The notes beneath the pieces were generated by a model. That model had not been told where the DNA came from. It saw only the letters and a list, made by a program, of their open reading frames with translations, and did not search any database. A stretch of DNA of 64,000 nucleotides from Pseudomonas cichorii. GTDB lineage: Bacteria; Pseudomonadota; Gammaproteobacteria; Pseudomonadales; Pseudomonadaceae. Each line of letters starts with the position of its first letter. The first letter of the stretch is position 1. Positions 11,520-21,044 of the stretch are shown piece after piece. The stretch lies in assembly GCF_018343775.1 (NCBI RefSeq), contig NZ_CP074349.1, positions 3,400,001 through 3,464,000 of the forward strand, in the 5' to 3' direction. A program made the translations under genes and the position numbers.

Positions 11520-13757
11520 ATGCATCCGCGATTCAAGCTCAGCCACCTTTGCCTGGCCTTGCTGGCCACCTGCCCGTCACTGGTGATGGCCGAAACGGCA
11601 GAGTCCGTCAGATCCGAAAAGACCGACGACTCCCTGCAACTGGCTGATACCCATGTGGTGGCCACTGCCGAGCAAGAACTGAAACAGGCATCGGGTGTGT
11701 CGCTGATCAGCGCCGATGACATCAAGAAACGCCCGCCGGTCAATGACCTCTCCGATATCGTGCGCAAGATGCCAGGCGTTAACCTGACCGGTAACAGTGC
11801 CAGCGGCGCACGTGGCAACAATCGCCAGATCGACCTGCGCGGCATGGGGCCGGAGAACACCCTGATCCTGATCGACGGCAAACCCGTCACATCGCGTAAC
11901 TCCGTGCGCTACACCCGCTCCGGCGAGCGTGATACCCGCGGCGACAGCAATTGGGTACCCGCCAGCGAAGTCGAAAGCATCGAAGTACTGCGCGGCCCGG
12001 CTGCGGCCCGTTATGGCTCGGGCTCCATGGGCGGTGTGGTAAACATCATCACCAAACGACCGACCGAATCCCTTACCGGCTCGGTCACCGCCTACACCAA
12101 CTTGCCGGAAGACGATGCAGAAGGCATGACCAAACGCACCACCTTCAGTCTGGCCGGCCCGCTGACCGACGCCCTCACCTTTCGCGTCTACGGCAACCTC
12201 AACAAGACCGATGCGGACGATGCCGACATCAACCAGGCGCACACCGATACGGCTTCCGGGGCATCGTTGGCTTCGGGTCGCGAAGGGGTACGCAACAAGG
12301 ACATCAACGGCCTGCTGAGCTGGGCACTGGATACCAACCAGACCCTCGACTTTGAAGCCGGTTACAGCCGCCAGGGCAATATCTACGCCGGGGATGTGGG
12401 CACTGGCGGCACAGACGCGCTGGTCAATGGCAGTACCGTCAACAACTGGCTGGGCCGGGAAACCAACACAATGTATCGCCAGAACTTCTCGGTCACCCAT
12501 AACGGTGACTGGGCGTTCGGCACTTCACGCCTGCTGGCGCAGTATGAGAAGACCCGCAACAACAGGTTGCTGGAAGGGCAGACCGGTAGCGTCGATGGCG
12601 ATATCAGTGCCAATGCGGACAAGAGCACCAGCACCTATGACAGCTACCTGCTGCAAGGACAACTGGATATCCCGCTGGAATTCCTGCGCCCGCAGACACT
12701 GACTGTCGGCGCCGAGTGGAACCGCCAGGAGCTGGATGATCCCAGCACCATGGACCGCGACATCGGCACCACGCTGCCCAACTCGGCAGCCGGGTCGCGT
12801 CCGACCGACATGGACGCCACCATCATGGCTGTGTTCCTGGAAAACAATATCGAGCTGACACCCAAATGGTTTCTGACGCCGGGCGTACGTCTCGACCATC
12901 ACGATCAGTTCGGCGCCAACTGGAGCCCCAGCCTCAACTCCTCCTACAAGCTGACCGATGACATCACTCTCAAAGGCGGTATTGCCAGGGCCTTCAAGGC
13001 ACCGAACCTGTACCAGTCCAACCCGAACTACCTGTACCGCAGCAACGGCAATGGCTGCGCACCGAGCCTGAACTCAACCGGTTGCTATGTGCTGGGTAAC
13101 GAAAACCTCGACCCGGAAATCAGCATCAACAAGGAACTGGGCATCAGTTTTGCGCGGGATGGCTGGAGCGCCGGACTGACCTATTTCCGTAACGATTACG
13201 AGAACAAGATCGTCTCGTCCAACGACCTGACCGGCAGGACGGTAAACAACGAAGCCATACTGCGCTGGGACAACGCCGAAAACGCGGTGGTCAAGGGCTG
13301 GGAAGGCAATGTCGGCGTCCCGCTGCTGGGCCAGAACGGCGATATCCTGAGCTGGAACACCAACCTCACCTACATGCAATCCAACGAGGACGATGATGGC
13401 AACCCGCTGTCGGTCGTACCCGAGTACACGGTCAACACCATGCTCGACTGGCAGGCCACCGAGGCGCTGTCCCTGAGCCTGACGGGCACCTACTACGGCA
13501 AGCAGGAGCCACGAGTCACCAACCCGCTGCGGGGTGTGGCCGTCACTGCACAGAACGAGCTGAGAACCCTCGATCCTTACCATATCTGGGGCATTGGCGG
13601 GACTTACGCGATCAACAAGAACCTGTCGATCGGTGCAGGCCTCAACAATATGTTCGACAAGCGTATCTATCGCGAAGGCGCTGGCACCAGTGCAGGTGCC
13701 AGCACTTACAACGAGCCGGGGCGCTCGGTCTATGCGTCCATCACCACGTCGTTCTGA
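11520..13757 (+). CDS. pfeA: TonB-dependent catecholate siderophore receptor, FepA/PfeA type
   Basis: Outer-membrane transporter for ferric enterobactin-like chelates. Starting at 11520 gives a 745-aa protein close to FepA/PfeA length, with a signal peptide ending LVMA. AGGAG lies eight bases upstream; the frame is open for another 168 bases but that part overlaps pfeS and looks non-coding. A TonB box-like start is followed by the plug domain (KKRPPVNDLSDIVRKMPGVN, DLRGMGPENTLILIDGKPV, VLRGPAAARYGSGSMGGVVN). The beta-barrel has typical strands such as FKAPNLYQSNPNYLYRSNGN and ends in aromatic Phe (ASITTSF). The Fur-like box and PfeRS-like regulators upstream point to iron-starvation and ligand control. 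The exact siderophore is not shown by sequence. Confidence 0.92.
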   Translation: MHPRFKLSHLCLALLATCPSLVMAETAESVRSEKTDDSLQLADTHVVATAEQELKQASGVSLISADDIKKRPPVNDLSDIVRKMPGVNLTGNSASGARGNNRQIDLRGMGPENTLILIDGKPVTSRNSVRYTRSGERDTRGDSNWVPASEVESIEVLRGPAAARYGSGSMGGVVNIITKRPTESLTGSVTAYTNLPEDDAEGMTKRTTFSLAGPLTDALTFRVYGNLNKTDADDADINQAHTDTASGASLASGREGVRNKDINGLLSWALDTNQTLDFEAGYSRQGNIYAGDVGTGGTDALVNGSTVNNWLGRETNTMYRQNFSVTHNGDWAFGTSRLLAQYEKTRNNRLLEGQTGSVDGDISANADKSTSTYDSYLLQGQLDIPLEFLRPQTLTVGAEWNRQELDDPSTMDRDIGTTLPNSAAGSRPTDMDATIMAVFLENNIELTPKWFLTPGVRLDHHDQFGANWSPSLNSSYKLTDDITLKGGIARAFKAPNLYQSNPNYLYRSNGNGCAPSLNSTGCYVLGNENLDPEISINKELGISFARDGWSAGLTYFRNDYENKIVSSNDLTGRTVNNEAILRWDNAENAVVKGWEGNVGVPLLGQNGDILSWNTNLTYMQSNEDDDGNPLSVVPEYTVNTMLDWQATEALSLSLTGTYYGKQEPRVTNPLRGVAVTAQNELRTLDPYHIWGIGGTYAINKNLSIGAGLNNMFDKRIYREGAGTSAGASTYNEPGRSVYASITTSF

Positions 13758-13779
13758 AGCTGACCTGACGCTTGTAATG

Positions 13780-13809
13780 CAGGCCCGACCGGGAAACCGG
13801 TCGGGCCTG
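13780..13809 (+). terminator. Strong hairpin after the receptor gene
   Basis: A perfect 13-base stem (CAGGCCCGACCGG) closed by a GAAA tetraloop, 23 bases past the receptor stop. There is no T tract after it, so it may attenuate transcription or protect the 3' end of the receptor mRNA rather than fully terminate before the membrane genes. Confidence 0.6.
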
Positions 13810-13837
13810 TGCACAAACGGCCTGATGAGTATCCCCC

Positions 13838-14125
13838 ATGAAAACAAAATCCTTTTCCTGGTCCACCGTCTCCAGGATCGTCGCTGCGCTGCCGGGCGGT
13901 TATGTCTTCACCTATGCCTTTACCGCAGCCCTGGCGCGCCTGCTGCCACTGGACCAAGTTGATGCGCTGGTGGTTTCCACGTTGCTGTCCTTTGTGGTTT
14001 ACACCCTCGTCATCCTCTGGGCTTTCAGTTGCCGCAGCGCCTGGCGGGTCTGGGTCGGGCTGACGCTGACGTTACCTCTGGCGGTCATCGGGTTCTGGCC
14101 GCAATTGCTGGAGCAACTGGCATGA
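13838..14125 (+). CDS. DUF3649 small membrane protein, iron-uptake associated
   Basis: 95 aa, mostly hydrophobic, with about three membrane segments (roughly 12-32, 42-65 and 72-90). It begins a translationally coupled trio with the PepSY protein and DUF3325 protein; its stop overlaps the next ATG (ATGA). This trio commonly follows TonB siderophore-receptor genes in pseudomonads. The likely role is in iron-siderophore reduction or handling at the inner membrane, by association only. Confidence 0.75.
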   Translation: MKTKSFSWSTVSRIVAALPGGYVFTYAFTAALARLLPLDQVDALVVSTLLSFVVYTLVILWAFSCRSAWRVWVGLTLTLPLAVIGFWPQLLEQLA

Positions 14126-15666
14126 AACACAAGACCCTCACTCAATCGCTGTCCTGGCTGCACACCTGGAGCGGACTGGTCTTTGGCTGGCTGCTGTTTT
14201 CGATCTTCCTCACCGGAACCCTGGCGGTGTTCGACAAGGAAATCGATGGCTGGATGCGACCGGAAATCCCGGCGCACTCGTTCGATCAGACGCAAGTGAC
14301 GCAGCGCGCACTCGACTACCTGCAAGCCCATCACCCCAAGGCCAGTGCCTGGAACATCGGTCTTCCCAACGAGCGATCACCCAGTCTGGTGGTTTCCGCC
14401 GGGGAACAGCGACGCGGTGGCGGCACCTATCTGGACCCGTACACCAGCGAACCTCTGGATGTACGCGCGACGGCAGGTGGCGGGTTCTTTTTCCTCTTTC
14501 ACTTCACCCTCAACCTGCCGCGCAACATCGGCATCTGGATCGTGGGCCTGGCCGCCATGGTCATGCTGGTGGCACTTGTCAGCGGCATTGTGATTCACAA
14601 GAAATTCTTCAAGGAGTTCTTCACATTCCGCCCGTCCAAGGGACAACGCTCCTGGCTGGACGCCCACAACGCCACGGGCGTGCTGGTGCTACCGTTTCAC
14701 CTGATGATCACTTACACGGGGCTGGTGATTTTCTACTTGATCTACATGCCTGCGGCGATGGACGCCCTGTTCGACGGCGACCGCGATGCCCTGAGTCGTG
14801 CAATCCGTGGCGGACCGGTAATCGAGCAACAGGGTCAACGGCCCCCAAGACATGAAGAGGCAACGAGCCCAACACCGCTGACGCCATTGGGCCCGCTGCT
14901 GGCCGAGGCAGAACGTGTGATGGGGCCGCTGGCCGGATTTTCTATCCAGAACCCCGGTAGCAGCGCTGCCAGAATCGAAGTACGCCCGGTGTTGGGCAAC
15001 CGTATCGAACTGACCAAGGGCCAGAGCATGCTGTTCGATGGCGTGACCGGCAAGACGCTGCGCCAGCCTCCAGAGAGTCGCCCAAGCCTGCTGACCCAGA
15101 AAGTCATGGCCGGCCTGCACTTCGCCCAGTTCGGCGGCTACCCCATGCGCTGGCTGTACTTCATCTGCGGCCTGGCCAGTTGCGCGATGATCGCTACCGG
15201 CATGGTGCTGTTCACGGTCAAACGACGTAGACGCCACGACAGTGAGGGTGCCATCGCCGCCGTGCTCTACCACACAGCCGAACGCCTGAACGTCACCGTG
15301 ATCGCTGGCCTGATGCTGGCCTGCGTCGGCTTCTTGTGGGCTAACCGCCTGCTGCCGACAGAACTGGCCCAGCGCGGCCAGTGGGAAATCCGCGTGTTCT
15401 TTATCGTCTGGCTGCTGAGCCTCGGCCACGCCATTGTCCGCCCATGGCTCAACGTCTGGCGCGAACAACTGGCCCTCACCGCCCTGCTCTGCATCAGCCT
15501 GCCGCTATTGGCACTGACCACCACAAATCGCGGCGAACATTTCGCTCTGGAAGCCACGACCGTAGTCCTCGGCATCCTGCTGGGCTGGACCTGCTGGAAA
15601 ATCGGCCAACCCGCCAAGGAACGCCCCACAAAACACCCCTCCACCACCACAGCGCAGGTCAACTGA
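14122..15666 (+). CDS. PepSY-domain inner-membrane protein, siderophore-iron reductase-like
   Basis: I take the ATG at 14122 (514 aa), which overlaps the previous stop. The protein opens with the PepSY-associated membrane signature SLSWLHTWSGLVFGW, has two PepSY-like periplasmic segments and about five or six membrane helices (near 15-35, 145-170, 195-218, 345-370 and several at the C-terminus). Family members beside TonB receptors include enzymes that reduce ferric siderophores in the periplasm. Conserved histidines near membrane helices (HTW, HFTLNLP, HNATGVLVLPFHL) would suit haem or metal binding. Reductase activity is inferred, not demonstrated. Confidence 0.82.
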   Translation: MKHKTLTQSLSWLHTWSGLVFGWLLFSIFLTGTLAVFDKEIDGWMRPEIPAHSFDQTQVTQRALDYLQAHHPKASAWNIGLPNERSPSLVVSAGEQRRGGGTYLDPYTSEPLDVRATAGGGFFFLFHFTLNLPRNIGIWIVGLAAMVMLVALVSGIVIHKKFFKEFFTFRPSKGQRSWLDAHNATGVLVLPFHLMITYTGLVIFYLIYMPAAMDALFDGDRDALSRAIRGGPVIEQQGQRPPRHEEATSPTPLTPLGPLLAEAERVMGPLAGFSIQNPGSSAARIEVRPVLGNRIELTKGQSMLFDGVTGKTLRQPPESRPSLLTQKVMAGLHFAQFGGYPMRWLYFICGLASCAMIATGMVLFTVKRRRRHDSEGAIAAVLYHTAERLNVTVIAGLMLACVGFLWANRLLPTELAQRGQWEIRVFFIVWLLSLGHAIVRPWLNVWREQLALTALLCISLPLLALTTTNRGEHFALEATTVVLGILLGWTCWKIGQPAKERPTKHPSTTTAQVN

Positions 15667-16002
15667 ATGAGCATCGCATTGATCACAAGCCTGCTCCTGG
15701 CCTACAGCGGCATGCTGGGTTTGTGCCTGGGGCTGGAACGGCATTACAAGCAACTGTCGCAACGCCCAGCCTCCAAAGCCTTGCGCTACACACTGCGCAC
15801 CGCCGGTTGGTTGTCATTGGCGGGCAGCTTCTTCACCAGCGCTCAGGTCTGGGGTTGGGCCATGGGGCCGGTGGGCTGGCTGGGGCTGGTTTCGATGACA
15901 GGCCTGGCGCTGGTCTTGTTGCTGCCGTATGCGATACGACTGGCCGTTGGAGTGAGTGGTGCGGGTTGGCTGTTGCTCGGGGTGTTCACCCTCTCGGCGT
16001 AG
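15667..16002 (+). CDS. DUF3325 small membrane protein
   Basis: 111 aa with three hydrophobic segments (about 2-20, 40-60, 70-105). It starts at the base after the PepSY gene stop, so it is the last gene of the coupled trio. Its TAG stop codon is part of the REP-like palindrome that follows. Function unknown; gene order ties it to siderophore-iron uptake. Confidence 0.75.
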   Translation: MSIALITSLLLAYSGMLGLCLGLERHYKQLSQRPASKALRYTLRTAGWLSLAGSFFTSAQVWGWAMGPVGWLGLVSMTGLALVLLLPYAIRLAVGVSGAGWLLLGVFTLSA

Positions 16003-16053
16003 GAGCGAACTCATTAGCGAATGACGATTTTTCGCGAATGGATTCGCTCCTGC
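15999..16053. repeat. REP-like inverted pair (REPIN)
   Basis: GTAGGAGCGAA at the left and TTCGCTCCTGC at the right form the outer stem; the inner parts TTAGCGAA and TTCGCGAA are also complementary. This matches the style of Pseudomonas REP palindromes starting GTAGGAGCG. The left arm supplies the stop codon of the DUF3325 gene, and the structure can act as a transcript end. Confidence 0.65.
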
Positions 16054-16059
16054 CAGGTT

Positions 16060-16260
16060 TTACCCGAGGGATGGTTCTTCATCTTCGTCTATCGGTGGGT
16101 TGACCGGCAGATCAGGATCGTCACTCTGGTCATTGATGAGATCATCAACCACTGGATCAGCCTCGGGCAGGGAGTCCGGCTCATACCCTGTTTCGTTATC
16201 TGTCAATCTGGTAGCAGGGCTTTGCGAAACATTGCCCGGTGCATTCTCATCAATTTCCAT
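16060..16260 (-). CDS. Small acidic, probably disordered protein (paralogue A)
   Basis: 66 aa, very rich in Asp, Glu, Pro and Asn, with no hydrophobic core and no membrane segment, so likely disordered. ATG at 16260 is preceded by GGAGAG at a five-base spacing. The start MEIDEN resembles the start MEIENN of the acidic protein at 23067-23309, and the two genes share an upstream hairpin plus ribosome-binding site (16279-16295 here). That shared leader supports this being a real gene. Function unknown. Confidence 0.6.
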   Translation of the reverse strand: MEIDENAPGNVSQSPATRLTDNETGYEPDSLPEADPVVDDLINDQSDDPDLPVNPPIDEDEEPSLG

Positions 16261-16295
16261 GACCACTCTCCGCGTGAAGCGCAGGATATCCGCGC

Positions 16296-16752
16296 CTTAT
16301 AGTAAGAGACGCGATAGATCCGGGAGTGCAAGGGAAGCGATGAGTGGCGGGAGATTAACCCGGATAACGGCTTTCCATGACCACCGACAGGGCATCCGGT
16401 CGCCAGAACTCCTGATCGAACTCCACCGCAATCTCTTGGCTGATCAGCGTGCAGGATCGGATTTATCCGGGAAGACCTTATTACTGGCAATGAATATTCA
16501 GTGGATCTAAATATGCATTTCCAAATAAGCGAAATGTCACCCTACGCACTCATACACGCATCAGCTCAGCCTCATGAAGCTAGACTTTCTTGATAAAGAA
16601 TTGCTAGCCGCCTTAGAGAATAGATGAGGAAAACCAACCCAAGGAACATGAAAACTCGCCTGCTGATCATCTGCAGCTTTGAGCCGCTATAATTAATATC
16701 ACTTCCATTGGGTGGAAACGTGTCTCCTCATCTTGAGTTGAAGCTAATGATG
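16296..16752. other. Gene-poor, AT-rich region
   Basis: About 450 bases. The part next to the acidic gene (to about 16345) resembles the region upstream of the second acidic gene (shared GGGAGTGCA), so it is probably promoter. The rest becomes AT-rich towards 16750. I see no convincing gene; the short open frames lack ribosome-binding sites and sensible composition. Confidence 0.45.
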
Positions 16753-17435
16753 CTAGCTGTACGAAATCAAAGAATGCACCCCGATGAGTACGAGCAAAGC
16801 AGACATGATTGCAAACGCCCACACTGACCATTTTTTCGTGCTCTTATAGGCAGGCTCTCCTTGCTTGACTTTTTCCCACTCTGTTTTAAGCAATGCACGC
16901 GACGAGGCTGTAATTTCATTTGTTGCGTTGTAAACCTGCTCTTTTAAAACATCCCACTTCTCTGACTCTTCCTCACGAACAAGTTCAGAAAACTTCCCCA
17001 TGCAATAATCAAATTTATTTTCAATCCTGACCAGATCCGAATCTTCAGGCTTAAAATGAAGACGGACCGTTGCATGCGCCTGATAAACCTCTCGCATTGA
17101 TTGCCTTGAACGCTCCACACTTTTACCCAGCAAATCCTTATGAAGATCTATAACTTCACCAAGCAAATCTCTTTCTACGACATTCTCCGTCTTACTTGCA
17201 ATCATGATCGCCTTAAGCATATCTTTTTCAAATCTTTCACATGAACAACATTGGTTACATGAAAGTTCAATTTTGCAATTAAATCAGACAGTGCGGCCCT
17301 TGCAGATTCGGTCCATGACTGTCTGAACTCTGTGGTTTTGCTTTCTTTCTCGTTCACCAGTTTCACCACGCTCAACGCGGCAGTGATAAAACCTGCTAAT
17401 GCCGTAAGAAACGCTGTTAATAATATTTTGTCCAT
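16753..17435 (-). pseudogene. Membrane protein gene split by a single-base frameshift
   Basis: Two overlapping frames read as one protein. The 5' part (17202-17435, 77 aa) starts with a membrane helix (LLTAFLTALAGFITAALSVV) and continues into SWTESARAALSDLIAKL. The 3' part (16753-17220, 155 aa) is helical and ends in a second membrane helix (VWAFAIMSALLVLIGVHSLI). The break falls at an A5 run (T5 on the plus strand, 17224-17228): one extra A would give VKDLKKDMLKAIMIASK and fuse the halves into about 232 aa. It may be a sequencing error, a true pseudogene, or slippage on the run. The region is AT-rich compared with its neighbours, suggesting transfer. Family unknown. Confidence 0.6.
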
Positions 17436-17619
17436 GCATTCACCCCATGTGAAGAAAAAATCGCCCACATCAGACACCATCCCACATCAAATTGCCATCA
17501 TCAACAATTCACAGCCATGAAACTTCTGCTTTGACTGATCGGCCTTATCCATCATCGCCAAAATACATCACGCCATGATATAAAAGCCGCCCTTCCCTCA
17601 ACCGAAGCGACGCTCTCTC

Positions 17620-18024
17620 ATGGCTGACACCCTTCACAAGCAGGATTTTGAAACCCTGTCCGAATTCCGCTACCAACTGCGGCGCTTCCTGCGTTTTTCC
17701 GAAGAGGCCGTGCAAGCCTGTGGTGTGACTTCCCAGCAGTACCTGCTGATGTTGCACACCCAGGGTTTCAGCGAGCGTGAGTGGGCAACCGTGGGTGAAC
17801 TGGCGGAGCGTTTGCAGATCGTGCCTCATGGCGCAGCGGCGCTGGTGAAGCGCTGCGAGGCGCTGGGGTTGGTGCAGACACAGCGCAACGTCGCGGACCG
17901 ACGAGAGGTACAAGTCAGTCTTACCGGCAAAGGCAGCGAGGTGCTGGCGCAACTGGCTTTTCTGCATCGAGAAGAACTCAAGTCGGCCGGCAAGCGTTTC
18001 CGCGTGCCCTTCGAGCAGGAGTGA
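17620..18024 (+). CDS. MarR-family transcriptional regulator
   Basis: 134 aa with the winged-helix MarR layout: helices through LRRFLRFSEEAVQACGVTSQQYLLM, recognition region TVGELAERLQIVPHGAAALVKRCE, wing VADRREVQVSLTGKG. Its stop is three bases before the ClC gene start, so the two are co-transcribed, and it probably controls that transporter. The effector ligand cannot be told from the sequence. Confidence 0.87.
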   Translation: MADTLHKQDFETLSEFRYQLRRFLRFSEEAVQACGVTSQQYLLMLHTQGFSEREWATVGELAERLQIVPHGAAALVKRCEALGLVQTQRNVADRREVQVSLTGKGSEVLAQLAFLHREELKSAGKRFRVPFEQE

Positions 18025-18027
18025 AGC

Positions 18028-19752
18028 ATGCGGCATAAACGTGACTTTGCCGTGGACTATCGGGTGTTGGCCCTGATCGCTCTGGCGGTACCGATCGGGG
18101 CGCTGGCCGTGGCTGCTGCGGCCCTCCTGCTGGCGTTGATTCATCTAGGCACTAATCTGTTTTACTTTCAGCGCCTGTCGTTTGCCGCCGTCTCCCCAGC
18201 GGACAGCCATCTGGGATTGTGGGCCATTGCCATACCCGTACTGGGCGGCCTGATCGTGGGGCTGATGGCTCGTTACGGTTCCAGCAAGATCCGTGGCCAT
18301 GGCATTCCCGAAGCCATCGAGGCGATTCTGTTCGGCAAGAGCAAGCTGTCGTTTCGGGTCGCTGCGCTCAAGCCACTGTCTTCGGCCATTGTGATTGGCA
18401 GTGGCGGGCCATTTGGTGCCGAAGGGCCGATCATCATGACCGGCGGTTCGATTGGATCGCTGATTGCGCAGCACATCCATCTCAGTGCTGCCGAGCGCAA
18501 GACATTGCTGGTGGCCGGAGCCACTGCCGGGATGACAGCCGTGTTCGGTACACCGATTGCGGCGGTGTTGCTGGCCGTGGAACTGCTGCTGTTCGAGTTG
18601 CGCCCGCGCAGTCTGGTGCCAGTGGCGATTGCCTGCGCGGTCGCGGGTTTTCTGCGCGGTCAGTTGCTGTACAGCGAGCCTCTGTTCGCGGTGCAGACGC
18701 CCCCGGTGACTCCGATGATCATGTGGGGTTGCGTACTTGCCGGGCTGGCCAGCGGAGTATTGTGCATGGTGCTGTCCTGGTCGTTGTACCGCGTCGAGGA
18801 CCTGTTCGGTCGTCTGCCGCTGCACTGGATGTGGTGGCCAGCGCTGGGCGGGCTGGCGATTGGCGTTGGCGGTTATTTCGAGCCTCGCGCACTGGGCATC
18901 GGTTTTGATGTCATCGGCGATCTGCTCAACGACCATCTACTGCTGAGCGCTGCACTGGCATTGCTGGCGGTCAAGGCAATCATTTGGGTGATCGCCCTGG
19001 GCTCAGGTACTTCCGGTGGCGTACTCGCACCATTGCTGATGCTGGGAGCGGGACTGGGCGCGGCATTGGCCCATGTGCTGCCCGGCGGCCAAGGCGCGCT
19101 CTGGCCGCTGGTGTGCATGGCCGCGACACTCGCCGGAGTGCTGGGCGCACCGCTGACCGCTGTGGTTTTCGCCTTGGGGCTGAGCCATGACCTAGAAGCC
19201 CTGCTGCCACTGCTGCTGACTGTTACCGTGGCCTACGCGCTGACGGTTCTGGTCGCCAAGCGTTCGATCATGACCGAGAAAATCGCACGCCGCGGCCTTC
19301 ACATCTACCGGGAATACTCGGTGGACCCGCTGGAACGTCACGAAGCAGGCGAGATCATGACTCGCCAGGTGCGGACTCTCGATGCCGATTGCTCCCTCGA
19401 TCACGCTCGTGAACAGGCTTTTGGCAGCAACCAGGCGCATCGAGCCTATCCCGTCGTGCATCAAGGCCGCCTGCTCGGGATGGTCGACCGCCAGGTCATG
19501 GATAACTCCGCCAAACGCTTGGGCGATCTGTTTTCAGAGCCGCCCGCCTTCAGCCTGCCGGGTGACAACTGCCGCCAGTTGGCCGGACGCCTGCTTGCCT
19601 TGGGACTTGAACGCATCCCCGTGGTACGCGACGCGAGCAGCCTGGAAGTGGTGGGGATTGTCAGCCGCAGTGATCTGCTCAAGACCTCTCTCGGCGTCCA
19701 CGAAGAAGAGAGCGTGCGGGAAAAACCATTGCGCTGGGGAACCGAGCGCTGA
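18028..19752 (+). CDS. ClC-family chloride channel/antiporter with C-terminal CBS pair
   Basis: 574 aa. About ten membrane helices (1-420) carry the ClC selectivity motifs: GSGGP (124-128, variant of GSGIP), GAEGPI with the gating Glu132, GTPIAAVLLAVELL, and GSGTSGGVLAPLLMLGAG. Two CBS domains follow (about 440-565: EIMTRQVRTLDADCSL and VVGIVSRSDLLK), which may bind adenine nucleotides and gate the pore. Transport of chloride, possibly coupled to protons, is the family role; fluoride specificity is not suggested. It is in an operon with the MarR gene and close to another CBS membrane protein. Confidence 0.88.
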   Translation: MRHKRDFAVDYRVLALIALAVPIGALAVAAAALLLALIHLGTNLFYFQRLSFAAVSPADSHLGLWAIAIPVLGGLIVGLMARYGSSKIRGHGIPEAIEAILFGKSKLSFRVAALKPLSSAIVIGSGGPFGAEGPIIMTGGSIGSLIAQHIHLSAAERKTLLVAGATAGMTAVFGTPIAAVLLAVELLLFELRPRSLVPVAIACAVAGFLRGQLLYSEPLFAVQTPPVTPMIMWGCVLAGLASGVLCMVLSWSLYRVEDLFGRLPLHWMWWPALGGLAIGVGGYFEPRALGIGFDVIGDLLNDHLLLSAALALLAVKAIIWVIALGSGTSGGVLAPLLMLGAGLGAALAHVLPGGQGALWPLVCMAATLAGVLGAPLTAVVFALGLSHDLEALLPLLLTVTVAYALTVLVAKRSIMTEKIARRGLHIYREYSVDPLERHEAGEIMTRQVRTLDADCSLDHAREQAFGSNQAHRAYPVVHQGRLLGMVDRQVMDNSAKRLGDLFSEPPAFSLPGDNCRQLAGRLLALGLERIPVVRDASSLEVVGIVSRSDLLKTSLGVHEEESVREKPLRWGTER

Positions 19753-19815
19753 AACACGGCAGCAGTCCGGGACCACACGCCCCACAGTTTTCAATTATCC
19801 ACGGTTGACCTGAAC

Positions 19816-20961
19816 ATGCCTTCACCCTCCAACATAACCCTTGTGGCGCGCTTGCGCTCGCTATGGCCTGCACCCCACGCCATCGACACCCGAGAGAAAG
19901 TACGCGCCAGCATCGGCGCGGCCTTGGGCATTCTGTTGGTCGCCACCGTTGCTGCACTCTGGCTGCACGGCGCACATGCCATAGAGAACAGCTTTCTGGC
20001 CATGGCCATCGTCGCGCCCATCGGGGCCAGTGCGGTACTGGTGTTTGCCGTGCCATCAAGCCCGTTGGCACAGCCATGGTCCGTGGTGGGTGGCAACACG
20101 GTTTCGGCGCTGGCAGGCATTGCCTGCGCCAAATGGATTCCCGATGCAACGCTGGCTGCCGCGCTGGCGGTCAGTCTGGCGATTGCCGCGATGCTGGCGA
20201 CCCGTTGCCTGCATCCGCCGGGAGGCGCGGCAGCGCTATTGATGGTGATTACCGGTTGCGATCAGTTTGTGTACGCACTGAGCCCGGTCATGCTCGACTC
20301 GTTGCTGCTGGTAGCAGCCGGCGTGATCTACAACAATCTGACCCGCCGCCCCTGGCCGCATGTCCAGCAGGCAAAAAGCGACTCGCCTGCCAGCCGTTTC
20401 AGTGATGCGGATCTGGATGCCGCCCTCGCCCATTACAATCAGGTGCTGGACGTCAGCCGTGACGACCTTCACGAACTGTTGGAGCGTGCGGAGGCCTCGG
20501 CCTACCAGCGCAATATGGGCGAGATCCGCTGCGCAGACGTGATGAGCACTGCGCCGATTGTCGCCCGTCAGGAAATGCCGCTACGTGAGGCCTGGGCCTT
20601 GATGCGGCGGCACAAGATCAAGGCCTTGCCGGTGATCGACCGGCAACGCCATCTGATGGGCATCGTGACAGTGGCGGATTTCATGAAGCAGATCGACCTG
20701 GACGCCCACGAAGGCGTGGGCTGGCACCTGAGGGCACTGTTGCGTCAAGTGAGTAACAAACAACCGGCGAGCATCGTCGGCGAGATCATGACCCGCAAAG
20801 TGCGCGTCGCCAGTGCCGAACGCCTGCTGACCGATCTGGTGCCAGTGTTTTCGGAAAATGGCCATCGGCATGTTCCGATCATCGACGCCCAGCGGCATCT
20901 GGTGGGCATCATTACCCAGTCGGATTTGATCAAGGCGCTGTATACGGCTGTGCGGGTCTAG
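19816..20961 (+). CDS. HPP-family membrane protein with CBS domains
   Basis: 381 aa. The N-terminal half has about five membrane helices including the HPP-type motif CLHPPGGAAALL (about 134-145). The C-terminal half has two CBS domains: ADVMSTAPIVARQEM...LMGIVTVADFMKQ and GEIMTRKVRVASAERLL...LVGIITQSDLIKAL. Both CBS pairs resemble those of the ClC protein upstream. Some HPP proteins have been linked to nitrite transport, but the substrate is not known here. It lies 63 bases after the ClC gene in the same direction and may share its transcript. Confidence 0.85.
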   Translation: MPSPSNITLVARLRSLWPAPHAIDTREKVRASIGAALGILLVATVAALWLHGAHAIENSFLAMAIVAPIGASAVLVFAVPSSPLAQPWSVVGGNTVSALAGIACAKWIPDATLAAALAVSLAIAAMLATRCLHPPGGAAALLMVITGCDQFVYALSPVMLDSLLLVAAGVIYNNLTRRPWPHVQQAKSDSPASRFSDADLDAALAHYNQVLDVSRDDLHELLERAEASAYQRNMGEIRCADVMSTAPIVARQEMPLREAWALMRRHKIKALPVIDRQRHLMGIVTVADFMKQIDLDAHEGVGWHLRALLRQVSNKQPASIVGEIMTRKVRVASAERLLTDLVPVFSENGHRHVPIIDAQRHLVGIITQSDLIKALYTAVRV

Positions 20962-21044
20962 AGCGCTTTCAAATAAAAACGTCCCTACACCCGCACACAT
21001 TCAAACACGCGAAAGCGCTGATGTCGGTCTACCAGAACAGGCGC

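Noticed and set aside
16203..16490. 95-codon minus-strand frame
   Set aside because: Overlaps the acidic gene's promoter and hairpin; sequence shows no protein-like pattern.
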